A DNA stretch of 64,000 nt from Picrophilus oshimae DSM 9789 (GTDB lineage Archaea > Thermoplasmatota > Thermoplasmata > Thermoplasmatales > Thermoplasmataceae): positions 1-64,000 of the forward strand of contig NZ_FWYE01000004.1 of assembly GCF_900176435.1 (NCBI RefSeq). The letters run 5' to 3'. The notes beneath the pieces were generated by a model. It made no database searches. It worked only from the letters and a program-made list of their open reading frames with translations, and was not told the origin of the DNA. Below are positions 8,980-19,200 of this stretch, in pieces. Made by a program: the position numbers and the translations under genes. The number at the start of each line of letters is the position of its first letter. The stretch's first letter is position 1.

Positions 8980-9969
8980 TTAAATAAAATCAACGCCCAG
9001 ATTTTCATATAGTATTCTATGATCGATTTCATTTATTTTATCATCTATATCTTTTATTATTTTATCCCTTAATTTATAATCAAAATTAATATTATTTTTA
9101 TTCATGTATAATATTAGACCTCCCACCGCAACATGGTAGCCATAGAAAAATGAAATATTTTTTAATATTGTATTTTTAATAACCCCATTTTTAAGCATAT
9201 CACCTGCCAGAACAGTCCCGCCAACAAGTGCAACTGGAATTTCATGGTCAAAGAATTTTGACATAACATTTAAAATTCTTGCATCGTAATCTGCAGCCTC
9301 ATTAATTATATTAACAGCAATGCTGTCTCCACTGTAAGCCAATTTTGAAACTCCTGGCGCCATAAGTGCAACCCTTCTTTTAGGATGCTCAATTTCGAGA
9401 TTATTTATTGCCTGTCTGAATTCATTTTTATAATATTCCTCTGTTAATTTTACCAGGGAATCGCCGTCTATTAATTTATCATACTGCTCCTCGGCAATTG
9501 TTAATGCCCTTCTTGCAATCCATGATGCGGAACCCTCATCTCCTGCAAACCAGCCCCAGCCACCAATTCTTTTGATACCGCCGTTTTTTTGATAAATTCC
9601 TATGCTTCCGGTTCCTGGCGCAAATATTGCACCGTCATTGAATAGATTTGCAAGTCTGTATGCAAAAACACCATCGTTTTCAATAAAAAATTTATGTCCA
9701 TGTGAAATGGATTTTGATATATTTAATCCGATACTGTTTGCCCTTTCTGAATCGCCGAAGCCTGCAAGGCCCATAATTATTTCATATTCATTTATATTCG
9801 ATAATGCCATTTTCATGGCTTTATTAATATTATCCATTGCGGTTTCAGTGCTTACGGAAAAAAAGTTTGATGGACCTGCAACGCCAATACCAAGAACCTC
9901 CTCTTTTAATGTATCGTATAAAACGGCAAGGGTCTTTGTGGCACCGCCATCAATGGAGATTACCCTCAT
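8980..9969 (-). CDS. BadF/BcrA-type amino-sugar kinase (MurK/NagK-like)
   Basis: An ASKHA-fold kinase of 329 residues. Motifs are the phosphate-1 loop DGGATKT (residues 7-13), GLAGFGD, FAPGTGSIG, and GGWGWFAGDEGSASW, typical of the BadF/GlcNAc-kinase family. Clostridial MurK of this family phosphorylates both MurNAc and GlcNAc. With murQ, nagA, nagZ and namZ homologues nearby and no separate MurNAc kinase, the likely role is making MurNAc-6P and GlcNAc-6P in the cytoplasm; substrate range is inference. It overlaps the preceding SIS gene by 4 bases, so the two form an operon. Confidence 0.8.
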   Translation of the reverse strand: MRVISIDGGATKTLAVLYDTLKEEVLGIGVAGPSNFFSVSTETAMDNINKAMKMALSNINEYEIIMGLAGFGDSERANSIGLNISKSISHGHKFFIENDGVFAYRLANLFNDGAIFAPGTGSIGIYQKNGGIKRIGGWGWFAGDEGSASWIARRALTIAEEQYDKLIDGDSLVKLTEEYYKNEFRQAINNLEIEHPKRRVALMAPGVSKLAYSGDSIAVNIINEAADYDARILNVMSKFFDHEIPVALVGGTVLAGDMLKNGVIKNTILKNISFFYGYHVAVGGLILYMNKNNINFDYKLRDKIIKDIDDKINEIDHRILYENLGVDFI

Positions 9970-10907
9970 TTAACCACCTTGCTAAGCTTTTGAGGATGAT
10001 CCGGGTCAATGCCCCTTGCCAGTGCAGCCTTTAATGCCAGCACCTGAAGCGGGATAATACATGTAATGGCACGCATAATCTCGTCATTTAGGCCGGTCAT
10101 TAAACCAGGATCAATTACAATGAATCTCGACGTGTACTTTTTTATTTTTTCCGGTGGTTTAATACCAATGGATACTATCAATGTATCATTATCTATTGTT
10201 TCCATGTAGCCATGCTCATACTCCATGGCCGGAAAACCCTCTGAATCAATGCCCGCGGTTTCACGTAGCTTGAGTGCACCCTCAAGTGCGTCCACGGTGA
10301 AAAGCCCGGAGCCAAGAAACACGGCTCTTTTAAAATCATAATCATAATTTGTTTTAAAGGCTTTTTCCATTATATTTATAATATCGCCTGAAATACCATC
10401 AATATTAATAATATCATCAATAATGCATGAATAAATGCCAAATGCGGCCATCATCGATCCTGTAAAGCTCTTTGTTGCCGTAACTGCCAGCTCGGCACCG
10501 GCACTGTATGATATATTTATATCAGAGATGCGGGACAGGCTGTTATTAATTCCATTTGTAATTGATATTATTTTAAAATCTTTTTTTCGTGCCGAGACAG
10601 CCGCATTTATTACATCCCTGCTCTCACCGGACTGGCTGAACGCAATAATTAAACCATCTCTATAATTTGATTTATCAATCATTTCATTAAAAAGCGATGC
10701 CTGCAACGGTTTTGTAATTATGCCTGCAAGATCCAATAGCATTGATAAAAATATTGATGAGTTATGGCTGCTCCCGCTTCCAATTATAAAGATGTTTTTT
10801 TCTGAACCCATTAAATTTTTCACATCAATGCATTTTGAAACCGTCCTTTTATATGACTCTGGCATTGTTTTGTATTGACTTTTAATCTCATCTTCAAGGT
10901 TATACAT
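9966..10907 (-). CDS. SIS-domain glucosamine-6-phosphate deaminase (GlmD-like)
   Basis: A 313-residue protein with two SIS modules related to the isomerase half of GlmS: IGSGSSHNSS near residues 42-51, SQSGESRDV, and FLGSGLFTVDALEGALKLRETAG in the second half, followed by EYEHGY. It lacks the glutaminase domain of GlmS, as do the archaeal SIS-type GlcN6P deaminases. The expected reaction is GlcN6P to fructose-6P plus ammonia, feeding the NagA product into glycolysis. It is transcribed first, with the kinase following at a 4-base overlap. Confidence 0.8.
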   Translation of the reverse strand: MYNLEDEIKSQYKTMPESYKRTVSKCIDVKNLMGSEKNIFIIGSGSSHNSSIFLSMLLDLAGIITKPLQASLFNEMIDKSNYRDGLIIAFSQSGESRDVINAAVSARKKDFKIISITNGINNSLSRISDINISYSAGAELAVTATKSFTGSMMAAFGIYSCIIDDIINIDGISGDIINIMEKAFKTNYDYDFKRAVFLGSGLFTVDALEGALKLRETAGIDSEGFPAMEYEHGYMETIDNDTLIVSIGIKPPEKIKKYTSRFIVIDPGLMTGLNDEIMRAITCIIPLQVLALKAALARGIDPDHPQKLSKVVK

Positions 10908-10993
10908 TATGGGCCATATTTTATGTATATATATTTATTTCTATAATAATAAATTCATTAAAAAGTTTATTATATATAAACTAATTACAAAGA
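10908..10993. promoter_or_regulatory. Divergent promoter region between the SIS/kinase pair and nagA
   Basis: An 86-base AT-rich gap between divergent units. TATA-like tracts lie at about 10926-10936 for the minus-strand gene and about 10966-10980 (tttattatatataaa) for the plus-strand nagA, each roughly 20-28 bases from its ATG, consistent with leaderless transcripts. Sharing one small region suggests joint control of the two halves of amino-sugar use. Confidence 0.5.
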
Positions 10994-12130
10994 ATGAATT
11001 ACAGCCTCCTTGCAGGTATTATACCAACGCCTGATGGCATCTATAATGATTATTACATAAATATATCTGGCAGCATGATAAAAAGCATAACCAGGCATCC
11101 GGATTATTTATTAAAGGACAGGCTTAATGCATACATTGCAATGCCCGGATTTATAGATATACATACACATGGATACTACGGTATAGACGCCATGGAATCC
11201 AGTTATTCTGATATACATAAATGGGCCTCGATGCTTGCAATGCATGGTGTCACATCATTCATACCGGCATGCGTCTCCTCTCCTGTGGATGATATAATTA
11301 AATTCATTAAAAAGATTGGATATGCAATGTCATCACAGGACGTTAACGAGGCAAGGATAATCGGTGCCAGAAGTGAGGGTCCATATATAAATGTAAAAAA
11401 GAGGGGTGCACATAACCCTGATTTTATAAGAAAAATAGATAAAAATGAAATTTTAAGTATTTTAAATGCGTCGAATAATACATTAAAGATCATTGATATC
11501 GCCCCGGAGCTGGATAATTTCCAGGAGGCACTATCAATGTTTAATAGTTCAGGAACAATTGTTTCAATTGGCCATTCAAATGCTGATTTTAATAGGGCAT
11601 CAATGGCAATTAACTCAGGTGCAATGTTAATGACGCATTTTTATAATGCCATGACGGCTTTTAACCACAGGGCGCCTGGCATGATAGACGCCGGCCTTTT
11701 ATCCGATGTGTTCCTTGAGGTCATTCCTGATATGCATCATGTATCATGGGAATCGATAAATATAATGCTGAAAATCAGGGGCCCGAAAAGAATAATAGCA
11801 ATAACGGACTCGCTTTCAATAGGCGGTACAGACAAATATTCAGGAACCCTTGGCGGCCTTGGCATAGATATAAAGGATGGCGTTGCATGGATCTCAGGAA
11901 CAGAAACAATAGCAGGCAGCGTCTTAACCATGGAACGTGCATTTAAAAATCTTTATGAACATGGCATCAACATAGATGAACTGGCGGAAATGCTCTCCGG
12001 AAATGCGGCCAGGCTCCTCGGCATGGAGAATTATGGAATGATATGGCCCGGAATGATTGCAGATATAAACATTGTCAATGAAAATATTGATATTGTAAAT
12101 ACAATAATAAATGGAAATCCGTTAAAATGA
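10994..12130 (+). CDS. nagA: N-acetylglucosamine-6-phosphate deacetylase
   Basis: A 378-residue amidohydrolase. Metal and catalytic motifs are FIDIHTHG (H57, H59), SEGPYI, GHSNAD, HFYNAM, the HRAPG substrate loop, and the catalytic Asp in AITDS. It removes acetate from GlcNAc-6P, producing GlcN-6P for the divergently encoded SIS deaminase. First gene of a plus-strand run, 33 bases before murQ. Length and motifs are normal for NagA, and the assignment is strong. Confidence 0.93.
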   Translation: MNYSLLAGIIPTPDGIYNDYYINISGSMIKSITRHPDYLLKDRLNAYIAMPGFIDIHTHGYYGIDAMESSYSDIHKWASMLAMHGVTSFIPACVSSPVDDIIKFIKKIGYAMSSQDVNEARIIGARSEGPYINVKKRGAHNPDFIRKIDKNEILSILNASNNTLKIIDIAPELDNFQEALSMFNSSGTIVSIGHSNADFNRASMAINSGAMLMTHFYNAMTAFNHRAPGMIDAGLLSDVFLEVIPDMHHVSWESINIMLKIRGPKRIIAITDSLSIGGTDKYSGTLGGLGIDIKDGVAWISGTETIAGSVLTMERAFKNLYEHGINIDELAEMLSGNAARLLGMENYGMIWPGMIADINIVNENIDIVNTIINGNPLK

Positions 12131-12163
12131 AATTTTTAATATAAACATTATTATATATGTATT

Positions 12164-12988
12164 ATGAATGATACTGAGGATATAAATTTAAACACAGTTG
12201 ACATCGACACATGGGATTTTCAAAGAATTGCTGAATTTATACATTTAAGCGATATAAGTGCATACGAGGCTGTTGGCAGGCAGATTGAAAACATTTCAAG
12301 ACTTGCCGAGGTTTCATGCAATGCAATAAGAAACGGCGGGCGTGTCATATATATTGGAGCAGGCACAAGCGGTAGAATAGCCGCACAGGACGTTGTTGAA
12401 TTAAAGCCAACGTATAACCTTGGAAGGGAGTCATTTGATTATATCATTGCCGGGGGCGAAAGGGCGCTTGCAGAATCTGTTGAAAACTCTGAGGATGATC
12501 AGGATGCTGCTGTAAAGGATCTAAAATCAATTAACATAAATAAAAATGACGTTGTAATAGGCATATCGGCATCTGGAACCACACCATTTGTAATATCTGC
12601 ATTAAAATTTTCCATGAATCTTGGATGCCTTACCGCCGGGATTACATGCAATGAGAACAGGGAAATAAAGAAATTTTCAAATATATGCATAGAGCTAATC
12701 ACGGGTGCAGAGGTAATTCAGGGATCAACAAGGATGAAGGCCGGAACGGCCCAGAAGATGGCGCTTAACATTATTTCAACAAGCATTGCAGTAAAGCTTG
12801 GGAGAACATATAAAAATACGATGTCAAGCATGGAGTCATGGTACAATCAAAAGCTCAGGTCCAGGGCTGTAAATATACTTATGCATCAGTTCAACCTAAA
12901 ACATGATGATGCCGTTAATATTCTTGAAAGAACAGACTATGATATATCAAGATCTATAGATATTATAAGATCAATGAATAAAAAATAA
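12164..12988 (+). CDS. murQ: N-acetylmuramic acid 6-phosphate etherase MurQ
   Basis: A SIS-fold lyase that cleaves the lactyl ether of MurNAc-6P to give GlcNAc-6P and D-lactate. The motif YIGAGTSGRIAAQD (64-76), E79 (DVVEL) and E110 in the NSEDDQD segment match the two catalytic glutamates of bacterial MurQ, and TRMKAGTAQKMALN is the conserved distal motif. The C-terminal helical region is shorter than in E. coli (274 residues in all). MurNAc is specific to bacterial walls, so this enzyme in an archaeal context points to scavenging. It sits between nagA and a DD-peptidase gene. Confidence 0.92.
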   Translation: MNDTEDINLNTVDIDTWDFQRIAEFIHLSDISAYEAVGRQIENISRLAEVSCNAIRNGGRVIYIGAGTSGRIAAQDVVELKPTYNLGRESFDYIIAGGERALAESVENSEDDQDAAVKDLKSININKNDVVIGISASGTTPFVISALKFSMNLGCLTAGITCNENREIKKFSNICIELITGAEVIQGSTRMKAGTAQKMALNIISTSIAVKLGRTYKNTMSSMESWYNQKLRSRAVNILMHQFNLKHDDAVNILERTDYDISRSIDIIRSMNKK

Positions 12989-13033
12989 TTTATATTATCA
13001 ATAAGTTTAATTTAGCAATATTATATTACATCC

Positions 13034-14005
13034 ATGGATTATATTTTATCGTACTGCTTCATTAAATCAGGCCGTGTTTTAAGATCATTTAACATGGATC
13101 TGCCGCTAATGCCGGCATCAAATATGAAGATTGTAACAGCAATTCTGGCAATGAGGTATATTAAAGATTTTAAAACCTTTTTTAAAAATGAGAATGGAAA
13201 CCTTGTAATATCCGGTGCCCCGTCAACAAGAATGACCCGTGAAAAATTCCTTGAACTAGCAGGCAAATCAGGAAAAATAAAAAGAATAGTATTTTCTGAT
13301 GCGTATATTGATTATAACTTTTATAATAATGACTGGACATATGGAAATTCAGAGTACTGCTTTCAGCCAAAGATACTTCCTTATATTTACAATGAGGGCT
13401 GTGATGAACCACATCTTGGAAGGCCATTAATGAACCCGCTGCTTGAGATGTCATACGATCTTGGTGTTACATATACAATATCGCCGGTGCATGGCGAATC
13501 CTTTATATTATACAGGGATAATATAAAAAGCCTGCTTGGGCACATGCTTTATGTATCATGCAACCTGGCAGCGGAGCATATATCAAAGTACATATCATAT
13601 ATATTAACCGGAACCCAGGGAACATGGGAGAAATCATGCAGAATATACAGTGAATTCCTCAATGAAAAATTCCCTGGAAGGAGATTTCATGTAAGCGATG
13701 GTTCAGGGCTTTCAAGAAAGAACCTTATATCAACGTATATCCTGGCATCACTTATAAACAGGGATCTTGCAGACCTAATGCCGGCACCAGGCCATGGCAC
13801 ACTTAGGAACAGGCTTTTAAATCTCCATGATATAAAAATAACCGCGAAAACAGGGTCACTTGATGGTGTATCATCGCTTTCCGGATATATATACGATCAT
13901 GATGTATCATTCAGTATAATTGTTAACAACGCATTTGATGTTTATTCTGAAAGAATTGTTGATGAAACGCTTCTTGAGATTCTTAATAAAATAAATATTA
14001 TATAA
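13034..14005 (+). CDS. S13-family D-Ala-D-Ala carboxypeptidase/endopeptidase (PBP4-like)
   Basis: A minimal PBP4/DacB-type serine peptidase of 323 residues. The active-site motifs are all present: S29-N-M-K32 (SxxK), S175-C-N177 (SxN) and K272-T-G274, plus the S13 signature SDGSGLSRKN (221-230). No signal peptide is seen, unlike bacterial PBP4, so it should act in the cytoplasm on imported muropeptides, removing D-Ala or cutting DD-cross-links. It lies 45 bases after murQ and 38 before the DAP decarboxylase gene. Confidence 0.87.
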   Translation: MDYILSYCFIKSGRVLRSFNMDLPLMPASNMKIVTAILAMRYIKDFKTFFKNENGNLVISGAPSTRMTREKFLELAGKSGKIKRIVFSDAYIDYNFYNNDWTYGNSEYCFQPKILPYIYNEGCDEPHLGRPLMNPLLEMSYDLGVTYTISPVHGESFILYRDNIKSLLGHMLYVSCNLAAEHISKYISYILTGTQGTWEKSCRIYSEFLNEKFPGRRFHVSDGSGLSRKNLISTYILASLINRDLADLMPAPGHGTLRNRLLNLHDIKITAKTGSLDGVSSLSGYIYDHDVSFSIIVNNAFDVYSERIVDETLLEILNKINII

Positions 14006-14043
14006 TTCAGTTAAATTTTTAAGCTAATCTCCATTAATATAAT

Positions 14044-15303
14044 ATGATAGAGAACTTTCAGTACAAAGGCAACTCGCTTTTTCTGGATGATGTGGAATTA
14101 AAAAGCCTTGCACATCAATTTGGAACACCATTGATTGTGCTTTCCGAGAAGAGAATAAATAATAATTATCTTAAAATAAAAAGTGCATTTTCAAAACATT
14201 TTAGGCATTTTAAGGTACATTATGCCTTAAAGGCAAATTCAAACCCCGCGGTAATATCAATTCTCCGCAGGCTTGGTGCAGGTGCTGACGCCGCAAATCC
14301 AAACGAGGCAGAGATAGCAATGTATTCCGGAATATCACCGGATAATATAATAATGACCGGAAATAATCTATCATATAATGATTTAAAGCGCGCACTTGAA
14401 ATGAACATAAAAATAAACTTTGATGATGTTAACCAGATGAACATTTTAAAAAATGAGCTGCCGGATATAATATCATTCAGGATAAACCCTGGATACGGAA
14501 ACGGTGAATTTACAGGTATAAAAACTGCTGGTCCATCATCAAAGTTTGGAATTCCAATGAACGAGGCATTAAATGGCTACAGAACTGCATTAAATGCCGG
14601 TGTTAAGAAGTTTGGAATACATATGATGGCAGGCTCAAATAATCTTGATCCTGGATACTTTTATGAACTGTCAGGAATCTTTGCCGGTATTATAAAAACG
14701 ATAAATAATGAGCTTGGCATATCCTTTGATTTTATAGACATTGGTGGCGGTTTCGGCGTTCCATATAAAAATGAGGCGGCGCTCGACATAAATGAAACGG
14801 CCAGGCTCATTGCCATGGCCCTTGATGGCATAATGGATTCAAACCCTGATGCCGAAATAATAATCGAGCCCGGGAGGTATCTCGTTGCAGATGCAGGCAT
14901 AGCGCTTGCAACCGTGACTGATTTAAAGAATTATGGAAGATCAATTGCAGGAACAGATCTTGGGATGAACATATTAATAAGGCCTGCACTCTACGGTGCA
15001 GTGCATGAAATAATATGCATTAACAAGAATGATGATAAGCTATTCAACTATGATATAACAGGGCAGATCTGTGAAAACACCGATTTTACAGGGCTAAACG
15101 TTAAACTTCCAGGGCTTGAACCTGGTGATATCCTTGGCATAATGAATGCAGGTGCCTATGTATCCTCAATGAGCAGCAATTACAACAGCCTTTCAAGGGC
15201 TGCAGAGGTTTTAATATCAGATGATAACGTTCATTTAATTAAAAAACGTGATGATATACGTGATATAATAAACAATACATTTATACCCGGACATTTGCTT
15301 TGA
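14044..15303 (+). CDS. lysA: Diaminopimelate decarboxylase (LysA-type, fold III PLP enzyme)
   Basis: A 419-residue alanine-racemase-fold decarboxylase. The PLP lysine is K63 in HYALKANSN; GGGFGVPY binds the cofactor phosphate, and EPGRYLVADAG and CENTDF (variant of CESxD) complete the site. The predicted reaction is meso-DAP to L-lysine. Its position inside a muropeptide gene set suggests use of DAP released from bacterial walls. It could also be the cell's only LysA if the organism makes lysine by the DAP route. The 3' end overlaps the convergent NlpC/P60 gene by 23 bases. Confidence 0.85.
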   Translation: MIENFQYKGNSLFLDDVELKSLAHQFGTPLIVLSEKRINNNYLKIKSAFSKHFRHFKVHYALKANSNPAVISILRRLGAGADAANPNEAEIAMYSGISPDNIIMTGNNLSYNDLKRALEMNIKINFDDVNQMNILKNELPDIISFRINPGYGNGEFTGIKTAGPSSKFGIPMNEALNGYRTALNAGVKKFGIHMMAGSNNLDPGYFYELSGIFAGIIKTINNELGISFDFIDIGGGFGVPYKNEAALDINETARLIAMALDGIMDSNPDAEIIIEPGRYLVADAGIALATVTDLKNYGRSIAGTDLGMNILIRPALYGAVHEIICINKNDDKLFNYDITGQICENTDFTGLNVKLPGLEPGDILGIMNAGAYVSSMSSNYNSLSRAAEVLISDDNVHLIKKRDDIRDIINNTFIPGHLL

Positions 15304-15979
15304 TTCTTCCTATCTTAAGCATTATTGATATTAAATACCTTGAGTATTCGCTTCCATCAGACAGATCTGTTACAGTAACACCGCCATAGTGGCCGTTTGC
15401 ATGAACAATCTTCATATCGCCAATGTATAATCCAACATGGCCCTTAAAAAACACAAGATCGTTTGGTCTTGCCTCATCAAGTCCGTTGACCATGGCTGAG
15501 AACTCACGCTGCTGTTCACTGTTCCTGGGTATTTCAATATTATTATATCTAAACAGCCTCTGTGTAAATCCGGAGCAGTCAAAGCCAAAGGATGATGTGC
15601 CACCCCAGAGATATGGCACTGTTAAAAAATCCATTGCCATCTCAAATGGCTCCCTTTTTTTATTAACCGGCTCTATTGAATCCTCTGGTATATTATAATT
15701 CGATATATCATCATCGTCTATGTATGCCGAGAATGGCATCTTGATTTTTTTTAGCATTAGATGCCTGCTGGTTTTGTACCTTTTAACTTTATATTCGCCG
15801 AGCTGTGTTTTTTTTATAAAGCCATGAACACCGTCATTGCATATTACCCCTGCATAATCATTGTAATATCCAGTAATTTTAACAGATTCACCAAAGATGA
15901 GCTGCGATTCACGCTCAGATTCAAATCTTGGCTCAGATCTGACATCGGCAACCGGGGATATAATCGTTGCATAATACAT
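15281..15979 (-). CDS. NlpC/P60 cysteine peptidase with N-terminal SH3-like domain (YkfC-like)
   Basis: A 232-residue gamma-D-glutamyl-diamino acid endopeptidase candidate. The N-terminal part (about 1-60) resembles a bacterial SH3 domain (ADVRSEP). The NlpC/P60 domain has C135 (FGFDCSGF), H181 (GHVGLYIG) and H193 (IVHANG) as the catalytic triad. Bacillus YkfC has the same architecture and cuts L-Ala-gamma-D-Glu from DAP or Lys. No signal peptide is visible, so it is probably cytosolic. With the epimerase at 22.7 kb it makes the YkfB-YkfC pair of muropeptide catabolism. Confidence 0.88.
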   Translation of the reverse strand: MYYATIISPVADVRSEPRFESERESQLIFGESVKITGYYNDYAGVICNDGVHGFIKKTQLGEYKVKRYKTSRHLMLKKIKMPFSAYIDDDDISNYNIPEDSIEPVNKKREPFEMAMDFLTVPYLWGGTSSFGFDCSGFTQRLFRYNNIEIPRNSEQQREFSAMVNGLDEARPNDLVFFKGHVGLYIGDMKIVHANGHYGGVTVTDLSDGSEYSRYLISIMLKIGRIKANVRV

Positions 15980-16249
15980 AAAAATAAATAATTAATCATC
16001 TTATTAATTTTGTTGTTAATTTATAAATAATTTACATGATAATAATAACATGAAATATTATTTAAATGTATAAAAATGTTTTAAAAATTTTATTTAGTTT
16101 TTAAATAAAAATAAAATTTATTAAAAATGATATTTAAATTATTAAAATAATTATTATATACATTTATAATAAAAAATTATTATTTTAATTGATAAAAATA
16201 ATATTAACTTAATACAAAAATTTATTAATAAAACTAATTATATATAAAA
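15980..16249. promoter_or_regulatory. AT-rich divergent intergenic region
   Basis: About 270 bases of nearly pure A/T between the NlpC/P60 gene and the plus-strand binding-protein gene. Several TATA-like tracts are present, including atatataaaa immediately before the ATG at 16250. No ORF or repeat of note is seen. Confidence 0.4.
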
Positions 16250-19200
16250 ATGGTAAGAGGCAAGATTAAGAAAGGTGTGGCCTTGCTTGCATTCCTTGTG
16301 GTATTTTTTATGATTGCCACGGCCTTTTCAGGCATTCAGCCACATAATGTTAATCCTGCAGAACCATATGTTTCATCAGTTAATCTGGCAGGCAATGGGA
16401 CATATAAGTTCGCAGAGGTTGGCAGCGTTCTTGACATAAGCGAGTTTTCTGCAAATACTGTATGTGATTTTCTTTTTCTTAATAATATATACAGTACCGG
16501 AATACAGATATACCCAAATGGAACCCTTGGCCCATGGCTTTTAACATCATGGTCAGGTGAGCCGGTTTCAAACATAACGACCTTTGACCCTGTAACAGGA
16601 TTAAATGAATCCGTGAGATATATATACACCGTTCATATAAGGCCAGGGGTCCAGTGGACGGACTGGACGCAATCAAACAGCAATGATACATACGTTTTCA
16701 GCAACAGCACATCGTTTGTTTCAACATCAGGGAAAACATACAATTACCAGTACAAAAGCTTTTATGATACATTAACAGGAAGTATCGAGCCATGGAAGCC
16801 TGTAACAATGAAAACATACTATGTTCAGGCTGCAGACTTTATACTATCATGGAAGATACTTGATTCATCATTAACGTTCTCAGGATCATTTTGCAACATA
16901 GCAAACATTGTGCCGGTAAATAACCTGACGCTTGAATATTATTTAACACAGCCAATATCAACCTTCGTTGAGGTAACACTTGGCACACCGGTGCTTCCAT
17001 ACCATATATGGGTTAATCATGATTATTCATCGACACCTGGATTATGGAATTATTCAAAAAATCTTCCGGCATCCCAATCATACAATCTCTGGAATCTTGG
17101 CTTTAACCCTGCAACAGGCTATGCACCAGGATTAATAGGCACAGGCCCATTTATGATGAACGGCGGCTATAGCATGCCCAGGGGCATACTGCTCATGAAC
17201 AACTACTGGGAACTTTACCAGAACACGCATTACTTTGCAGGATCTGTAAAATCATTAAGCCAGTACATGCCAAGGCTCTATGCAATTGAGGGTATAAGCT
17301 ACTCGTCATACTCTGCCGCGGTTGCGGCATTAAGATCCGGTGACGTTTATACAATAATACCATCACCACCGCAGACCTTTCTTCCAACGATAGAAAGCAT
17401 ACCAAACACATACGTTTACACAAAGGAGGGTACAAGCTTTGGCTTTATCCAGATAAATCCAAGGTCATCGAATGCGCCGTTCAATATAACAGGTGTCAGG
17501 GAGGCCCTTGAATATGCAATACCGAAATCATATATAACATCGGTTGTTGATGAGGGCTTTGATACACCTGGAAACTCTGTTGTTCCATCATCCGATGTTC
17601 CATGGCATGCACCAGATTTGCCGGTATATCATTTCAGCATATCAAGGGCCATGGAAACAATAAATCAAACAATGATCAGGCATCCGGGCCTTAAATATGT
17701 AACATCAAATGGAAAATACGTTCTTGAATACCATGGAAAGCCTGTGAAAATGGTAATACAGGCCATAGTGAGCAGCCAGAACCCACTGGGTGTTGAGGGT
17801 GCCGAGATCATAGCAAAGGACTGGAGAGCCATGGGAATACAGGCAAGCGTGGAGCAGGAGGCACTTGCAACGGCCATAGCAAACTCAAATGATTACGATT
17901 ATCAATCGCTTGAGCTTGGTATTTCAGGAATATCCGGAAACCCAACAAGCTTCCTTGATCTGACATATAATCTCTCAGAGGCACCTGCAGGCTATTACAT
18001 AGGGCCATTTTCAGGAATAACATATAATGGCCCGGTTAATTCATCATTGTGTCCAGAATTAAGGGATAATGCTTATTATAATGGAACAGAGATAACAAAG
18101 ATACTGGACAATTTAACCGGAAGGCTTTACCATGTCTTTTCAATACAGCAGCAGCTTAAGATAGCATACATGATACAGTACATAAGCGCGCAGGAATTAA
18201 CATACGTTGATATAACATATGGCGTTGATCCGATACCGATAAACAACGGAACATTCACAGGAATAACAAAGGACAGCCTGCCCCTTTCATCATTCTGGTT
18301 CTGGAACTTTGTAACGCTGCATGAGAAAAGTGCCATAAAAATAAAAACCAGTTTTGAAACAAAATTACAGGTCAGCGTCATAACAGGTAAAAGGATTTAT
18401 TACAATGGTGAATACGGAAATGCAACTGTTTCTGTAAGAAACGTCTTTGGGGCTCCGGTTTCAGGGGTGAAAATAGATATTGGCGATATACCATCCGGCG
18501 GCATAATAAATGTATCATCAATAACAGGAATCACGAATTCATCAGGAATATACAAATTTGAATTCAGGATACCGGAGACAAACTCACTTATCTACACAAA
18601 AGATTACTCTGGAATAATAAATATTACGGCCACGGCAGTATCAAATAAATACATACCGGCAATCGGCTTTGGGCACATCGATGTTTCACCGGTACCGGTC
18701 GCATATAAAATATTATCATATAATGGTACATTATCAAGGAATTCAATTGAAAACATTAGCCTGGAGATATATAATCCTGTGACCGGAAGCCCGGTTTCCG
18801 GATATTCATATACAATTCAGACCCTTGCAGGCGCGGTAAATATAATTTCAGGTAAAAACCAGATATTATCATACGTTTCAGATATCGATGGCTTTGGCCT
18901 CGGATCAGATTATGTACTTAGCAATGGCCTTAAAAATTATAACATGTCGTCAATATCCGGTGTAACCGGTGCCAACGGCATCATAGACTTTGGCCTCAGG
19001 GAAAACTCAACATTTAATGACTCAAAAAATACCGGCTATGAAACATATATATTTATAGGAAACTATGCCGCAGGTTCTTCAATGCAGGGCGAGTATGGCT
19101 ACATGACCCTGGGCCAGGTCACATCATCATATAACGGAAATGGCTTTGGAATATACCAGCCATTTGAAATACCTATTTTAATATCAAATAATAACAGCGT

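Noticed and set aside
9602-9973. Plus-strand 123-codon frame opposite the amino-sugar kinase gene
   Set aside because: Antisense shadow; the kinase has all ASKHA motifs, and this frame has no recognisable protein features.
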